Below are positions 8,178 through 16,234 of a DNA stretch of 19,488 bases, piece by piece. The notes beneath the pieces were generated by a model. It made no database searches. It was not told the origin of the DNA and saw only the letters and a list, made by a program, of their open reading frames with translations. The position numbers and the translations under genes are program-made. Source of the DNA: Caryophanales bacterium UBA1423 (GTDB lineage: Bacteria; Bacillota_I; Bacilli_A; RF39; UBA660); assembly GCA_002304855.1 (NCBI GenBank), contig DBPJ01000011.1, positions 211 to 19,698 on the forward strand, read 5' to 3'. How positions within the stretch are numbered: position 1 is the first letter of the stretch; every line of letters begins with the position of its first letter.

Positions 8178-8916
8178 ATTTATCACCACTCTTCTTGATT
8201 AAATAGGCAATTGAGATATTATCAGTACCTCCTCGATTATTACTCTTTTTAACTAGTTTAATAACTTTTTCTTCAATATCTAAATCACTATTTAGAACTC
8301 TTTCAATTTGTTCCGTAGTAACCATATTAGTTAACCCATCACTACACAACAAAATAGCATCAACATTTGGATCGACGTCAAAAATATCCATTTCAATTGA
8401 AGCATTAGTCCCTAAAGCTTTCATCAAAACATTTTTTCTTGGATGTTCTTTAGCTTGTTCATTAGTTAGTTCACCGGTTAAAACTAATAGACCTACTAAC
8501 GTATGGTCTTTAGTAATTTTATGTAATTTTTCGTCTTTCAATACAAATCCAGAACTATCACCAATATTACCAAATAGTAAATAGTCTTTAGTTAAAATAG
8601 CCACTACTAAAGTAGCACCCATTCCTTTACCGTTTGCATGTTCAGTGGCATATTCTAAAATTTTATAATTAATTTCATTAGCATGCCTTCTTAACCAATT
8701 GACCGCTTCTGTTTTTGAACCAATGGTTTCTAACGAGGTAAAGTCTTTAGCTAAATGAGTAATAGCTAACGATGAAGCTACTTCACCACTAGAATGACCT
8801 CCCATACCATCAGATACTACCATCAAATATTCATGCTTTTTATTTTTAACAATTATGACACTATCCTCGTTATGATCTCTAACTTTACCTGGATCAGTTA
8901 TATAAAAAGTCTCCAT
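8152..8916 (-). CDS. stp: PP2C-type protein phosphatase
   Basis: This 254-residue metal-dependent Ser/Thr phosphatase (PrpC/Stp family) reverses phosphorylation by the kinase encoded next to it. PPM motifs are complete: RDHNEDS near residue 14, SDGMGGHSSGE with the metal aspartate near 36, GATLVVA, GNIGDS, LLCSDGLTNM with Asp193, and GGTDNIS with Asp232. There is no signal or membrane segment, so it is cytosolic. Two ATG codons lie in tandem at 8919 and 8916. The second is six bases from AGGAGG and is preferred, while the first is only three bases away. The AGGAGG overlaps the rlmN stop codon, and the 3' end overlaps prkC, so the genes are translationally linked. The rlmN-prpC-prkC order is the same as in B. 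subtilis. Confidence 0.95.
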   Translation of the reverse strand: METFYITDPGKVRDHNEDSVIIVKNKKHEYLMVVSDGMGGHSSGEVASSLAITHLAKDFTSLETIGSKTEAVNWLRRHANEINYKILEYATEHANGKGMGATLVVAILTKDYLLFGNIGDSSGFVLKDEKLHKITKDHTLVGLLVLTGELTNEQAKEHPRKNVLMKALGTNASIEMDIFDVDPNVDAILLCSDGLTNMVTTEQIERVLNSDLDIEEKVIKLVKKSNNRGGTDNISIAYLIKKSGDKYGNKGSKN

Positions 8917-8926
8917 CATAATCCTC

Positions 8927-9940
8927 CTAATACTTAGATCTCAATTGACCACAAGCAGCATTGATCGTTGTTCCAAACTCTCTTCTGATTGTAACATTGA
9001 TTTTATTTTTCTTTAAAATATCATAAAAAGCTAAGATTCGTTCTTTACTGCTCTTCTTATAATCAAGATTACTCGTTTCATTATAAGGGATTAAATTGAC
9101 ATAACAATTAATACCTTTTAATAATTTGACTAAGGCTAAGGCATCATCTTCACTATCATTTATATCATACAACATTATATATTCAAAAGTCACGCGTCGG
9201 TTGGTTTTTTTTATATATTGTTTAATAATTTCGATAATTTTTGAAATATTATACACTTTATTGACAGGCATAAGTTTACTTCTAACATTATCGATTGCTG
9301 AATGAAGACTAATAGCTAAATTAACTTGGAAAGGTTCATTCATGAAAGCTTCAATTTGGGAAATTAAACCACAAGTCGATACCGTAATACGTCTTGCTCC
9401 AATATTTAAACCTTTATTATCATTAATGATCTTGATGAATTTAATAACATTATCGTAATTATCAAATGGTTCGCCAATTCCCATGATGACAACATGGGTA
9501 ATATGTTCATTTAATTCTCGTTGAATCATCAATATTTGTAAGACCATTTCAGCTGGCTCTAAGTCGCGTACCTTTTTTAAACGACCACTTTCACAAAATA
9601 GACATCCCATATTACAACCAACTTGAGTAGAAATACAAATACTATTACCATAATTATGTCTCATTAAAACTGTTTCAATCTTATGGCCATCGTTTAATTC
9701 AAATAGATATTTAACTGTATCAATTGTTTCCTGTTTGTCAATAATCTTTAACCTATCAATTGTTAAATAATCATTTATTTTATTAATTAAATCATAGCTA
9801 AACGTAGTAACTTCACTAAAGGTGGTAATTTTTTGGTGATATAAAAAATCATATAACTGATGAGCTCGATATTTTTTTTCATCAATGCTAATAAAAAAAT
9901 CTTCCAATTCTCTTAAGGTATAATTATATACACTAGTCAT
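8927..9940 (-). CDS. rlmN: 23S rRNA A2503 / tRNA A37 C2-methyltransferase
   Basis: RlmN is a radical SAM enzyme that methylates C2 of A2503 in 23S rRNA, and of A37 in some tRNAs. The protein is 337 residues. The iron-sulfur motif CxxxCxxC is in VGCNMGCLFC (Cys109, Cys113, Cys116). The two catalytic cysteines of the family are present: one seven residues before the cluster in ICISTQVGC (Cys102), and the C-terminal one in ACGQLR (Cys330). The GEP motif (IMGIGEPFDNYDN) and the C-terminal RREFGTTINAACGQ also fit. The start was moved from a GTG inside the ribosome site to the ATG at 9940, five bases after AAGGTGA. It is first in its operon, isolated from fmt by a terminator. Cfr is an alternative family, but synteny and the C-terminus favour RlmN. 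Confidence 0.95.
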   Translation of the reverse strand: MTSVYNYTLRELEDFFISIDEKKYRAHQLYDFLYHQKITTFSEVTTFSYDLINKINDYLTIDRLKIIDKQETIDTVKYLFELNDGHKIETVLMRHNYGNSICISTQVGCNMGCLFCESGRLKKVRDLEPAEMVLQILMIQRELNEHITHVVIMGIGEPFDNYDNVIKFIKIINDNKGLNIGARRITVSTCGLISQIEAFMNEPFQVNLAISLHSAIDNVRSKLMPVNKVYNISKIIEIIKQYIKKTNRRVTFEYIMLYDINDSEDDALALVKLLKGINCYVNLIPYNETSNLDYKKSSKERILAFYDILKKNKINVTIRREFGTTINAACGQLRSKY

Positions 9941-9964
9941 AGTATTCACCTTATTAATATCAAT

Positions 9965-9973
9965 ATTATAACA
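9965..9973 (-). promoter_or_regulatory. Putative extended -10 promoter of the rlmN operon
   Basis: The minus strand reads TGTTATAAT, matching TGnTATAAT, about 25 bases before the rlmN ATG and directly after the fmt terminator. No good -35 is seen. It would drive rlmN-stp-prkC-rsgA-rpe. Confidence 0.5.
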
Positions 9974-9984
9974 GAAATTTAGAT

Positions 9985-10008
9985 AAAAAAATAGGGGTGA
10001 CCCCTATT
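9985..10008 (-). terminator. Rho-independent terminator of fmt
   Basis: Stem ATAGGGG/CCCCTAT with loop TGA (9991-10007, plus one A-T pair outside) runs into about seven T on the minus strand. It starts seven bases after the fmt stop codon. Confidence 0.88.
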
Positions 10009-10014
10009 GTAATT

Positions 10015-10956
10015 TTAATAAAAGACACGACCAATTAAACTATTTTTATCTTGGATGCCATTTAAATAATCTTTAGCTTTCATTCTTGGTTTACCTTCTG
10101 GTTGAAGTTCAGTGATAATAATTTCACCATCAAATACTTTAACGCCAATACCATCTTCATAAAGAGCTACAATTTCACCATTAATTTTACCAGTATATGA
10201 GTTAGTACCTATACGACTAGCCCATATCTTGATAATTTTACCACTCAATCTAGAATATGCTCCTGGCCAAGGACTAAGACCTCTAATGCGATTAAAAACT
10301 TGACGTTTCTCATCATCCCAATTAATAACTTCAATATCACTGGTTAAATTCCAAGCATAAGTAGCTTCACGTTCGTTTTGTTTAACGGGATTAATATTGC
10401 CACTAATAATATCTGGTAAAGTATCGAGTAGTAAATCTCGACCTAAGATGCTTAATTTATTGTGAAGAGTACCAGCATTATCTTCATCTAAAATATCAAT
10501 TTCACGTTGTCTAATAATGTCTCCACGATCCATTTTTTCATTCATGAACATGATTGTAACTCCCGTTTTATAATAACCCTCAATAATAGCACGATGAATT
10601 GGTGCACCACCTCTTAATTTTGGTAACAATGAAGCATGAACATTAATGCATTTAAAGCGAGGTGCTTCCAATAATTCTTTAGGTATTATTTGCCCATAAG
10701 CACAAGTGATAATAATATCAGGTTGTAAATCGAGAATAGGTTGATATTCTTGTCTAATATTAGTTGGTTGTAAGACCGGAATGTTATGTTTTAGAGCCAC
10801 TTCTTTAACTGGAGAAAAAGTTATTTTTTGATCACGACCAACTTTTTTATCCGGTTGAGTTACCGCTCCAATCACTGTACATTGTTCAATAAGGGCTTCT
10901 AAGATTGGAACACTAAATAATGGAGTTCCCATAAATACAATTCTAATATCTTTCAT
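10015..10956 (-). CDS. fmt: Methionyl-tRNA formyltransferase
   Basis: This 313-residue protein transfers a formyl group from 10-formyltetrahydrofolate to Met-tRNA(fMet), making the initiator for translation. The formyltransferase core shows FMGTP near the N-terminus, the catalytic Asn105 and His107 in INVHASLLPKLRGGAPI, and Asp143 in MDRGD. A C-terminal OB-like tRNA-binding domain (about 200-313) contains SPWPGAYS. The ATG at 10956 is chosen because AGGTGGAG ends six bases upstream; the longer GTG start lies within that site. In B. subtilis the order is priA-def-fmt-rsmB-rlmN. Here def (peptide deformylase) and rsmB are missing from the block, so the deformylase needed to remove the formyl group must be elsewhere. 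Confidence 0.96.
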   Translation of the reverse strand: MKDIRIVFMGTPLFSVPILEALIEQCTVIGAVTQPDKKVGRDQKITFSPVKEVALKHNIPVLQPTNIRQEYQPILDLQPDIIITCAYGQIIPKELLEAPRFKCINVHASLLPKLRGGAPIHRAIIEGYYKTGVTIMFMNEKMDRGDIIRQREIDILDEDNAGTLHNKLSILGRDLLLDTLPDIISGNINPVKQNEREATYAWNLTSDIEVINWDDEKRQVFNRIRGLSPWPGAYSRLSGKIIKIWASRIGTNSYTGKINGEIVALYEDGIGVKVFDGEIIITELQPEGKPRMKAKDYLNGIQDKNSLIGRVFY

Positions 10957-10976
10957 ACATATCTCCACCTATTATA

Positions 10977-10985
10977 ATTATATCA
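10977..10985 (-). promoter_or_regulatory. Putative extended -10 promoter of fmt
   Basis: The minus strand has TGATATAAT, followed at once by a second TATAAT (10971-10976). It lies directly upstream of the fmt ribosome site. No clear -35 and no clear priA terminator are present in the 58-base gap, so read-through from priA is also likely. Confidence 0.45.
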
Positions 10986-11014
10986 TGACAATTGCAGTTT
11001 AAAAATATGTAAAT

Positions 11015-13201
11015 TTATATTTTAATTGGATCAATATCAACCTCAATGTTAATCTTTTGATTATGTTCATAATGGTTAATCAAATCTTTTAATATTGGTA
11101 TAACCTTAGCTTTATCTTTACATTTAATAAGACATTGAAAGCGATAGATATTGTTAATTTTATATAAATTAGCGGTTGAAGGTCCTAAAACAATCATATC
11201 ATCATTAACCAGTTGTTTTAAATAATCGCCTATCTTTTGACTTGCTTCTAACCCTAATTTATAGTCCTTACTTAATATTCTAACCAAAATCATAAAATAA
11301 TATGGCGGATAACGCAAGGTCCGTCTAATAATCATTTCTTGATTATAAAAGCCAAGATAATCATGATTTTTAGCGCACTCAATACTATAATGATCAGGAT
11401 TATAGGTTTGGATGATAACTTCACCTTCAAGATCTTGACGGCCAGCCCGACCAGCTACTTGGCTTAACAATTGGAAGGTTCGTTCCCCACTTCTAAAATC
11501 TGGAATATTTAAGCTAGTATCACCATTGATAACGCCTACTAAAGTAACCTTGGGAAAATCTAAACCCTTAGCAATCATTTGCGTACCTAATAGAATATTA
11601 TATTTTTCATTTTTAAAATCAGTTAAGATATGTTCATAAGCACCTTTTCTAGTAGTTGTATCGATATCCATTCTCACTAATTTAGCGTCAGGAAATAATT
11701 TAGTCAATTGTTCCTCGACTTTTTCTGTACCAATACCTAATTCTCTAATATCGTCACTATCACAATTTAAACATTTAGTTAATTTTTTGGTCCCATAACC
11801 ACAATAGTGACAACGCATCATGTTGATCTTTTTATGATAAGTTAACGAAATATCACAATTAGGACATTTATGAGTAAAGCCACAATTAGGACAACTAACA
11901 ATTGTTGAATAACCTCGCCTATTTAACAATAATATAACTTGTTCTTGTTTAACTAATCTATCTTTTATTTTATCAATCAATAAAGTAGAAAAATAGCGAT
12001 TTCCCTTCTTTATTTCATCTTTCATATCAATGATAGTGACTTTAGGTAACCCTTTATCATTAATGCGATCAGGTAATGATAATAGTTGATATACTCCTTT
12101 TTTAGCTCGAGCATAACTTTCTAATGAAGGAGTAGCACTACCTAACAACAATGGACATTGATGATAATGGCTGCGCCATTTAGCAATCTCAATGGCATGA
12201 TAACGAGGATGATTTTCTTGTTTATAAGTCGTACTATGTCCTTCATCAATAATGATGATACCTAAATTTTTAAAGGGCGCAAAAATAGCACTTCTAGCCC
12301 CAATGACAATTGATACTTCTTCCCTTGCTATTTTACGCCATTCATCATATTTTTCACCATCACTAAGACCGCTATGTAGAATAGCTACATGATCATTAAA
12401 GCGACTTCTAAAACGACTGACAATTTGGGGAGTTAAACTAATTTCGGGTACTAAAATAATGGCTTGTTTTCCGTGTTTAATTACTTCACTTACTAATTCC
12501 ATATATACTTCGGTTTTCCCGCTACCAGTAACGCCATGTAAGAGAAAGGGTTTTTCTTTATTGAGATGTTTTTTTACCTCATTGATAACTTTTAACTGAT
12601 TATCAGTTAATTCTACTTTTTTATATTCTAAATGATGATGATGAGTAGTACGATAAGTTTCTTTAACTATTTCTTTAATAATTTGTTTAGTTAATAAAGT
12701 TTTAACACTACTAGCTGATATTTTAGTTAAATCACTTTTCTTTTGACTACCCTTATCAATCAACAAATCCATTATTCTTTTGGCCGCTGGACTTAATTGA
12801 TAATTATCAATTTCCGCTAACTCAATATTTAAATCAAGATATGTTTCTTTTTTAATATTGACACGCTTATTTATTTTAGCTTTTAACGCTAATGGTAACA
12901 TTACTTGATAAGCTTGTATTAAATAACAAAGAGTTGTATCGCTAATATATTTACCTAATGATAATAATTCTTCATTTAATACTGGTTGCTCATCAATAAC
13001 TTCAATTATTGCTTTTAATTCATAATCAGTAGGAGCATTATCCTCTAAACCCAAAACAAAAGCATGTAATTGCTTCTTACCAAAAGGAACTTTAACGCGC
13101 ATGCCAACTTTAATTATATTTATAAAATCAGTTGGGACAATATAAGTAAACGTCTTATTAATCGGTTTAGCCCCTAATTCTACTAATACATTAGCGACCA
13201 T
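11015..13201 (-). CDS. priA: Primosomal helicase PriA
   Basis: PriA is a superfamily 2, 3'-5' DNA helicase that recognises stalled forks and reloads the replisome. The 728-residue protein has an N-terminal 3'-DNA-binding domain (about 1-100), a winged-helix region, Walker A GVTGSGKT (223-230), and a Walker B box reading DEGH (319-322) where most PriA proteins have DEEH. GSATPS follows. Eight zinc cysteines form four pairs (437/440, 446/449, 464/467, 477/480), and helicase motifs LLGTQMIAKG and QVAGRAGR come after them. The frame opens 21 codons earlier, but that extension translates the upstream terminator hairpin. The ATG at 13201 follows AGGTGA and gives the usual start MVANVLVEL. The HHHH run at residues 187-190 is natural here. 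Confidence 0.96.
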   Translation of the reverse strand: MVANVLVELGAKPINKTFTYIVPTDFINIIKVGMRVKVPFGKKQLHAFVLGLEDNAPTDYELKAIIEVIDEQPVLNEELLSLGKYISDTTLCYLIQAYQVMLPLALKAKINKRVNIKKETYLDLNIELAEIDNYQLSPAAKRIMDLLIDKGSQKKSDLTKISASSVKTLLTKQIIKEIVKETYRTTHHHHLEYKKVELTDNQLKVINEVKKHLNKEKPFLLHGVTGSGKTEVYMELVSEVIKHGKQAIILVPEISLTPQIVSRFRSRFNDHVAILHSGLSDGEKYDEWRKIAREEVSIVIGARSAIFAPFKNLGIIIIDEGHSTTYKQENHPRYHAIEIAKWRSHYHQCPLLLGSATPSLESYARAKKGVYQLLSLPDRINDKGLPKVTIIDMKDEIKKGNRYFSTLLIDKIKDRLVKQEQVILLLNRRGYSTIVSCPNCGFTHKCPNCDISLTYHKKINMMRCHYCGYGTKKLTKCLNCDSDDIRELGIGTEKVEEQLTKLFPDAKLVRMDIDTTTRKGAYEHILTDFKNEKYNILLGTQMIAKGLDFPKVTLVGVINGDTSLNIPDFRSGERTFQLLSQVAGRAGRQDLEGEVIIQTYNPDHYSIECAKNHDYLGFYNQEMIIRRTLRYPPYYFMILVRILSKDYKLGLEASQKIGDYLKQLVNDDMIVLGPSTANLYKINNIYRFQCLIKCKDKAKVIPILKDLINHYEHNQKINIEVDIDPIKI

Positions 13202-13217
13202 AACATCACCTACTTTA

Positions 13218-13226
13218 ATTATATCA
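13218..13226 (-). promoter_or_regulatory. Putative extended -10 promoter of priA
   Basis: The minus strand reads TGATATAAT in the 30 bases between the upstream terminator and the priA ribosome site. This is the same nonamer as before pyk and fmt. The predicted leader is only about 10 bases. Confidence 0.5.
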
Positions 13227-13231
13227 CAAAT

Positions 13232-13256
13232 AAAAAAACAACCTCTTGGTTGTTTT
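13232..13256 (-). terminator. Terminator of the uppS-cdsA-rseP operon
   Basis: Stem AAAACAACC/GGTTGTTTT with loop TCTT runs into seven T on the minus strand. The stop codon of the 121-residue gene lies at the stem edge. It separates this operon from priA. Confidence 0.88.
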
Positions 13257-13620
13257 AAATCCATCTCGTATTAGTAACATGTTTTAACATTTCTTCTTCA
13301 TAATCTTTCATAAAGTTAGTCACTTCATTCATTAGTTGAGTAGTTAAAATATCTGGTTGATTATCAAAATATTCAGTTAGATATTTTTTTAAAGCACTAG
13401 CAAAATTACAATCACTAATAAATTTTTCTAAGGCTTTATTAACTAATGCTAGCAAATTAATATCACTTTTATCATCAATATTGACACTAAAAACATAATC
13501 TTGATAATGTTCAATAAGCCTTCTAGTTAGATTATCTGATTCAATATAAATATAATTACAAATCTTATTATAATTTGGACATTTATCTAATATTCTTTTC
13601 TGTCTTTCCTTTTTAGTCAT
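13255..13620 (-). CDS. Unknown 121-residue protein
   Basis: I do not recognise this protein. It is small, soluble and highly charged, with a basic N-terminus (MTKKERQKRILDK), no signal peptide, no membrane span and no obvious metal-binding or catalytic motif. It looks mainly alpha-helical. There are three cysteines, two of them near the N-terminus (residues 14 and 21). A strong GGAGGG five bases upstream of the ATG, a 24-base gap to rseP and a terminator at its own stop codon show that it is a real, translated last gene of the operon. In B. subtilis the place after rseP (rasP) is taken by proS and polC, so this is lineage-specific content. A link to membrane proteolysis or the envelope is only suggested by position. 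Confidence 0.75.
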   Translation of the reverse strand: MTKKERQKRILDKCPNYNKICNYIYIESDNLTRRLIEHYQDYVFSVNIDDKSDINLLALVNKALEKFISDCNFASALKKYLTEYFDNQPDILTTQLMNEVTNFMKDYEEEMLKHVTNTRWI

Positions 13621-13644
13621 AGTTATCCCTCCAAATTAGAGTGA

Positions 13645-14685
13645 TTAGAACAATCTTATTATATCATTAAAAGCAATATATAGCATTAAGGCCATCAAAA
13701 TATAAAAACCAATAGTATGTAAATAATTTTCAATTTTAGCATCTACTGGTCGCCCAATAATTCTTTCTATGACCAGAAATAAGAGTCTACCCCCATCAAA
13801 TGCTGGAAAAGGAATTAGATTGATAAAGCCAACATTGATACTTAAAAAAGCCATTAAATATAATACGCTATCAAATCCCGCTTTAGCTTGCTCACCAACA
13901 ATCGAATAAATACCAATAGGTCCTGATACTTTATTGATTCCTAAATTGCCACTAAATAAATTGATAATGACAATAAACAAAGTTTTAATTAAAGAAACGG
14001 TTTTAGTAAAAGTATATTTAAGTGCTGGTATTAATCCATAAGTTCGTTCATTATTGATGACAATTCCTAAACGATATACTTCCCGATTATTAATTAATTC
14101 TTTCTTTAAGGTAATATTATAGGTTTCAATCGTATCATCGGGATGTTTTACCGTAATAACCATTGGTTTTTCTTGGCTACTTAATTCTAATTCAATTAGA
14201 ATATCATCCCAAGTCTTTATCTTGCGATCATTAACTTGTAAGATAAGATCACCTTTTTGTAATCCAGAACTATATGCTGGATAACCTTCTTCTAAATCAT
14301 TAATGATTGGTGCTTCATTAGGAACACCCCAAAACAAACCAATCATAAATAAAAGTAAAAGGGCAAAGATAAAATTAAAAGCAACACCACTAATAATAGT
14401 AAAGAAGCGTTCATACCAAGTCTTTGATTGCAATCTTTTATTAATGGGAATACGTTCATCAGCTTTTATTTCTTCACCAGCTAATTGGACATAACCACCT
14501 AATGGTATTAGTCTGATTGAATAAATGGTTTCATCATTTTCTCTTTTTTTAGAAAAGAGTTTTGGACCCATGCCTAAAGCAAACTCATATACATAAATTC
14601 CAGCTTTTTTGGCCGCAAGAAAATGACCAATTTCATGAACCATAATAGTTATGCCTAAAATCAAAAGAAAATAAACTAATGTCAT
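13645..14685 (-). CDS. rseP: Site-2 intramembrane zinc metalloprotease RseP/RasP
   Basis: This 346-residue membrane protease cuts transmembrane segments of anti-sigma factors and leftover signal peptides. The zinc site HEIGH (His17, Glu18, His21) is in the first membrane helix. The third ligand is Asp297 in NLIPFPAFDGG (289-299), where the common form is PxLDGG. A PDZ domain (about 118-205, with GDLILQVND) lies between the membrane segments, and further hydrophobic helices are at about 95-120, 225-245, 270-292 and 322-340. The ATG follows AAGGTGA. It lies 15 bases after cdsA and before the unknown 121-residue gene. In B. subtilis dxr sits between cdsA and rasP; here it is absent. SpoIVFB, a related sporulation protease, is less likely because of the PDZ domain and the neighbours. 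Confidence 0.94.
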   Translation of the reverse strand: MTLVYFLLILGITIMVHEIGHFLAAKKAGIYVYEFALGMGPKLFSKKRENDETIYSIRLIPLGGYVQLAGEEIKADERIPINKRLQSKTWYERFFTIISGVAFNFIFALLLLFMIGLFWGVPNEAPIINDLEEGYPAYSSGLQKGDLILQVNDRKIKTWDDILIELELSSQEKPMVITVKHPDDTIETYNITLKKELINNREVYRLGIVINNERTYGLIPALKYTFTKTVSLIKTLFIVIINLFSGNLGINKVSGPIGIYSIVGEQAKAGFDSVLYLMAFLSINVGFINLIPFPAFDGGRLLFLVIERIIGRPVDAKIENYLHTIGFYILMALMLYIAFNDIIRLF

Positions 14686-14700
14686 GTAATCACCTTCTAT

Positions 14701-15501
14701 TTATATTATAGTAATAAATATCGTAAATACAATAATAACTAAGATAAGACTATCTAATCGATCTAAGATTCCGCCATGTCCTGGCATAATATTTGAATAA
14801 TCTTTTTTATTAAAATGTCTTTTAATCGAACTAAAAATCAAATCACCTAATTGTCCAACAATACATAAAAAAGCACTAATTAATATTAAATGAGCTATAT
14901 TAATATTACTATTGATAACTTCATAGTAGAACACACTACTAAATAAAGTACTAAAGAATAAGCCCCCATAGAAACCTTCCCAAGTTTTTTTAGGTGAAAT
15001 ATTGGGACTTAATTTATGTTTACCTATTAGTCTACCCGTTGTGTAAGCATAAATATCAGTAATGATAGTAATTAACAAAATATATATTAAATAATTTAAA
15101 TCATAGTTACGAACTAATATTAATAGATTAAAAGCCATACCTAAGAAAAAGATTGAACCAATTAAGAATAACGCATCATCAATATTATATTTCTCATTGT
15201 TTTGATAAAATACTAATGGTAATAAAATAGTTGCTAATAAAATAGTTATAACGCGATAATCTATTTCATAGATAAAAGTATTATTATGATAATTATTTAA
15301 GACTAACATAATAAATATTAAGTAAGCGATCATTTTAATTACTGGTGGTAAAGTTCTTTTCGTTTGTTTAACATCAATTAATTCTTTTAAAGCTAAAGCG
15401 GAAACAACTCCTACCATGATGTAATAAAGACTACCACCAACGATAATAATAGGTATAACTAATAATAAGGCAATCGCCGCACTAATTACTCTTTGTTTCA
15501 T
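14701..15501 (-). CDS. cdsA: Phosphatidate cytidylyltransferase (CDP-diglyceride synthase)
   Basis: CdsA makes CDP-diacylglycerol from phosphatidic acid and CTP, the branch point for phospholipid synthesis. The 266-residue protein is almost all membrane helices, about eight. The C-terminal family signature is clear at about 224-250: SSIKR, then KKD, then MPGHGGILDRLD, with the metal and substrate-binding acidic residues. SPKKTWEGF (about 169-177) is also typical. The start is uncertain. I chose ATG at 15501, which gives the common MKQR start and a 20-base overlap with uppS. An in-frame GTG at 15507 has better spacing from AGGAG. The uppS-cdsA order is conserved across Firmicutes. Confidence 0.94.
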   Translation of the reverse strand: MKQRVISAAIALLLVIPIIIVGGSLYYIMVGVVSALALKELIDVKQTKRTLPPVIKMIAYLIFIMLVLNNYHNNTFIYEIDYRVITILLATILLPLVFYQNNEKYNIDDALFLIGSIFFLGMAFNLLILVRNYDLNYLIYILLITIITDIYAYTTGRLIGKHKLSPNISPKKTWEGFYGGLFFSTLFSSVFYYEVINSNINIAHLILISAFLCIVGQLGDLIFSSIKRHFNKKDYSNIMPGHGGILDRLDSLILVIIVFTIFITII

Positions 15502-16207
15502 TCCCACCAAATCTCCTATTCCTTCGATTAAACTCTAATATCGCTTCATCAAAATCAGCAGTTGTAAAAGCCGGAAAATATATTTTAGGAAAATATAATT
15601 CAGCATAGGCCATTTGCCATAACATAAAATTACTGATTCTATTTTCGCCACTAGTTCTAATAACAAAATCAATATCGGGCAAATCTTGATAGAGATATTG
15701 GTGAAATAAATGACGATCAATATCTTCTATTTTTATTTTTCCAGCTAATATATCACGACTAATATTTTTAGTAGCATCAACTATTTCATCTTGTCCACTA
15801 TAGTTTAAACAAATATTTAAAATACCACTCTTATTATTAGCTGTATCATTAGTTATTTTATCCATAGCTGCTAATACATCTTTACGCAGTAATTCTCTTC
15901 GCCCTGAAAAAATAACTTTTACATCTTTCTCCTTAAAAACATAATGTCTTTTATTTAACATGTTGACAAATAAATCCATTAAATAACCTACTTCTTCTTT
16001 ACTACGTTTAAAATTTTCAGTTGAAAAAGCAAAGACACTTAATATTTTAATACCTTTTTCATAAGCATATAAAGCTATTTTTTCTAAGGTCTTACTACCT
16101 TCTAAATGCCCTTCACTTCTCGTTAAGCCTCGTTCAGTAGCCCACCGGCCATTGCCATCCATGATAATAGTTAGATGCTTAGGTAAAGTTAATCCTTCAT
16201 AATTCAT
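15482..16207 (-). CDS. uppS: Undecaprenyl diphosphate synthase (cis-prenyltransferase)
   Basis: UppS extends farnesyl diphosphate with isopentenyl diphosphate to C55 undecaprenyl diphosphate, the lipid carrier for cell-wall synthesis. The 241-residue protein has the catalytic IIMDGNGRWA with Asp17, FAFSTENFKR, and the RTSGENRISNFMLWQ motif that binds the second substrate, followed by AYAELYF. There are no membrane helices, as expected for this peripheral enzyme. The ATG is eight bases after AAGGAG, and the gene follows the prepilin/LamG gene by 27 bases without a terminator. Because dxr is missing next door, isoprenoid precursors must come from genes elsewhere, either the MEP or the mevalonate route. 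Confidence 0.96.
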   Translation of the reverse strand: MNYEGLTLPKHLTIIMDGNGRWATERGLTRSEGHLEGSKTLEKIALYAYEKGIKILSVFAFSTENFKRSKEEVGYLMDLFVNMLNKRHYVFKEKDVKVIFSGRRELLRKDVLAAMDKITNDTANNKSGILNICLNYSGQDEIVDATKNISRDILAGKIKIEDIDRHLFHQYLYQDLPDIDFVIRTSGENRISNFMLWQMAYAELYFPKIYFPAFTTADFDEAILEFNRRNRRFGGNETKSN

Positions 16208-16234
16208 GTTTAATTCTCCTTACTGTCTAATTTG

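Noticed and set aside
13202-13264. N-terminal extension of PriA by 21 codons
   Set aside because: The extension translates the upstream terminator hairpin and promoter. A proper ribosome site precedes the ATG at 13201, which gives the standard PriA N-terminus.
14303-14494. Plus-strand 63-codon frame inside rseP
   Set aside because: Antisense shadow of rseP with no supporting signals.
15535-15720. Second minus-strand frame of 61 codons inside uppS
   Set aside because: It is a different frame of the well-supported uppS gene.
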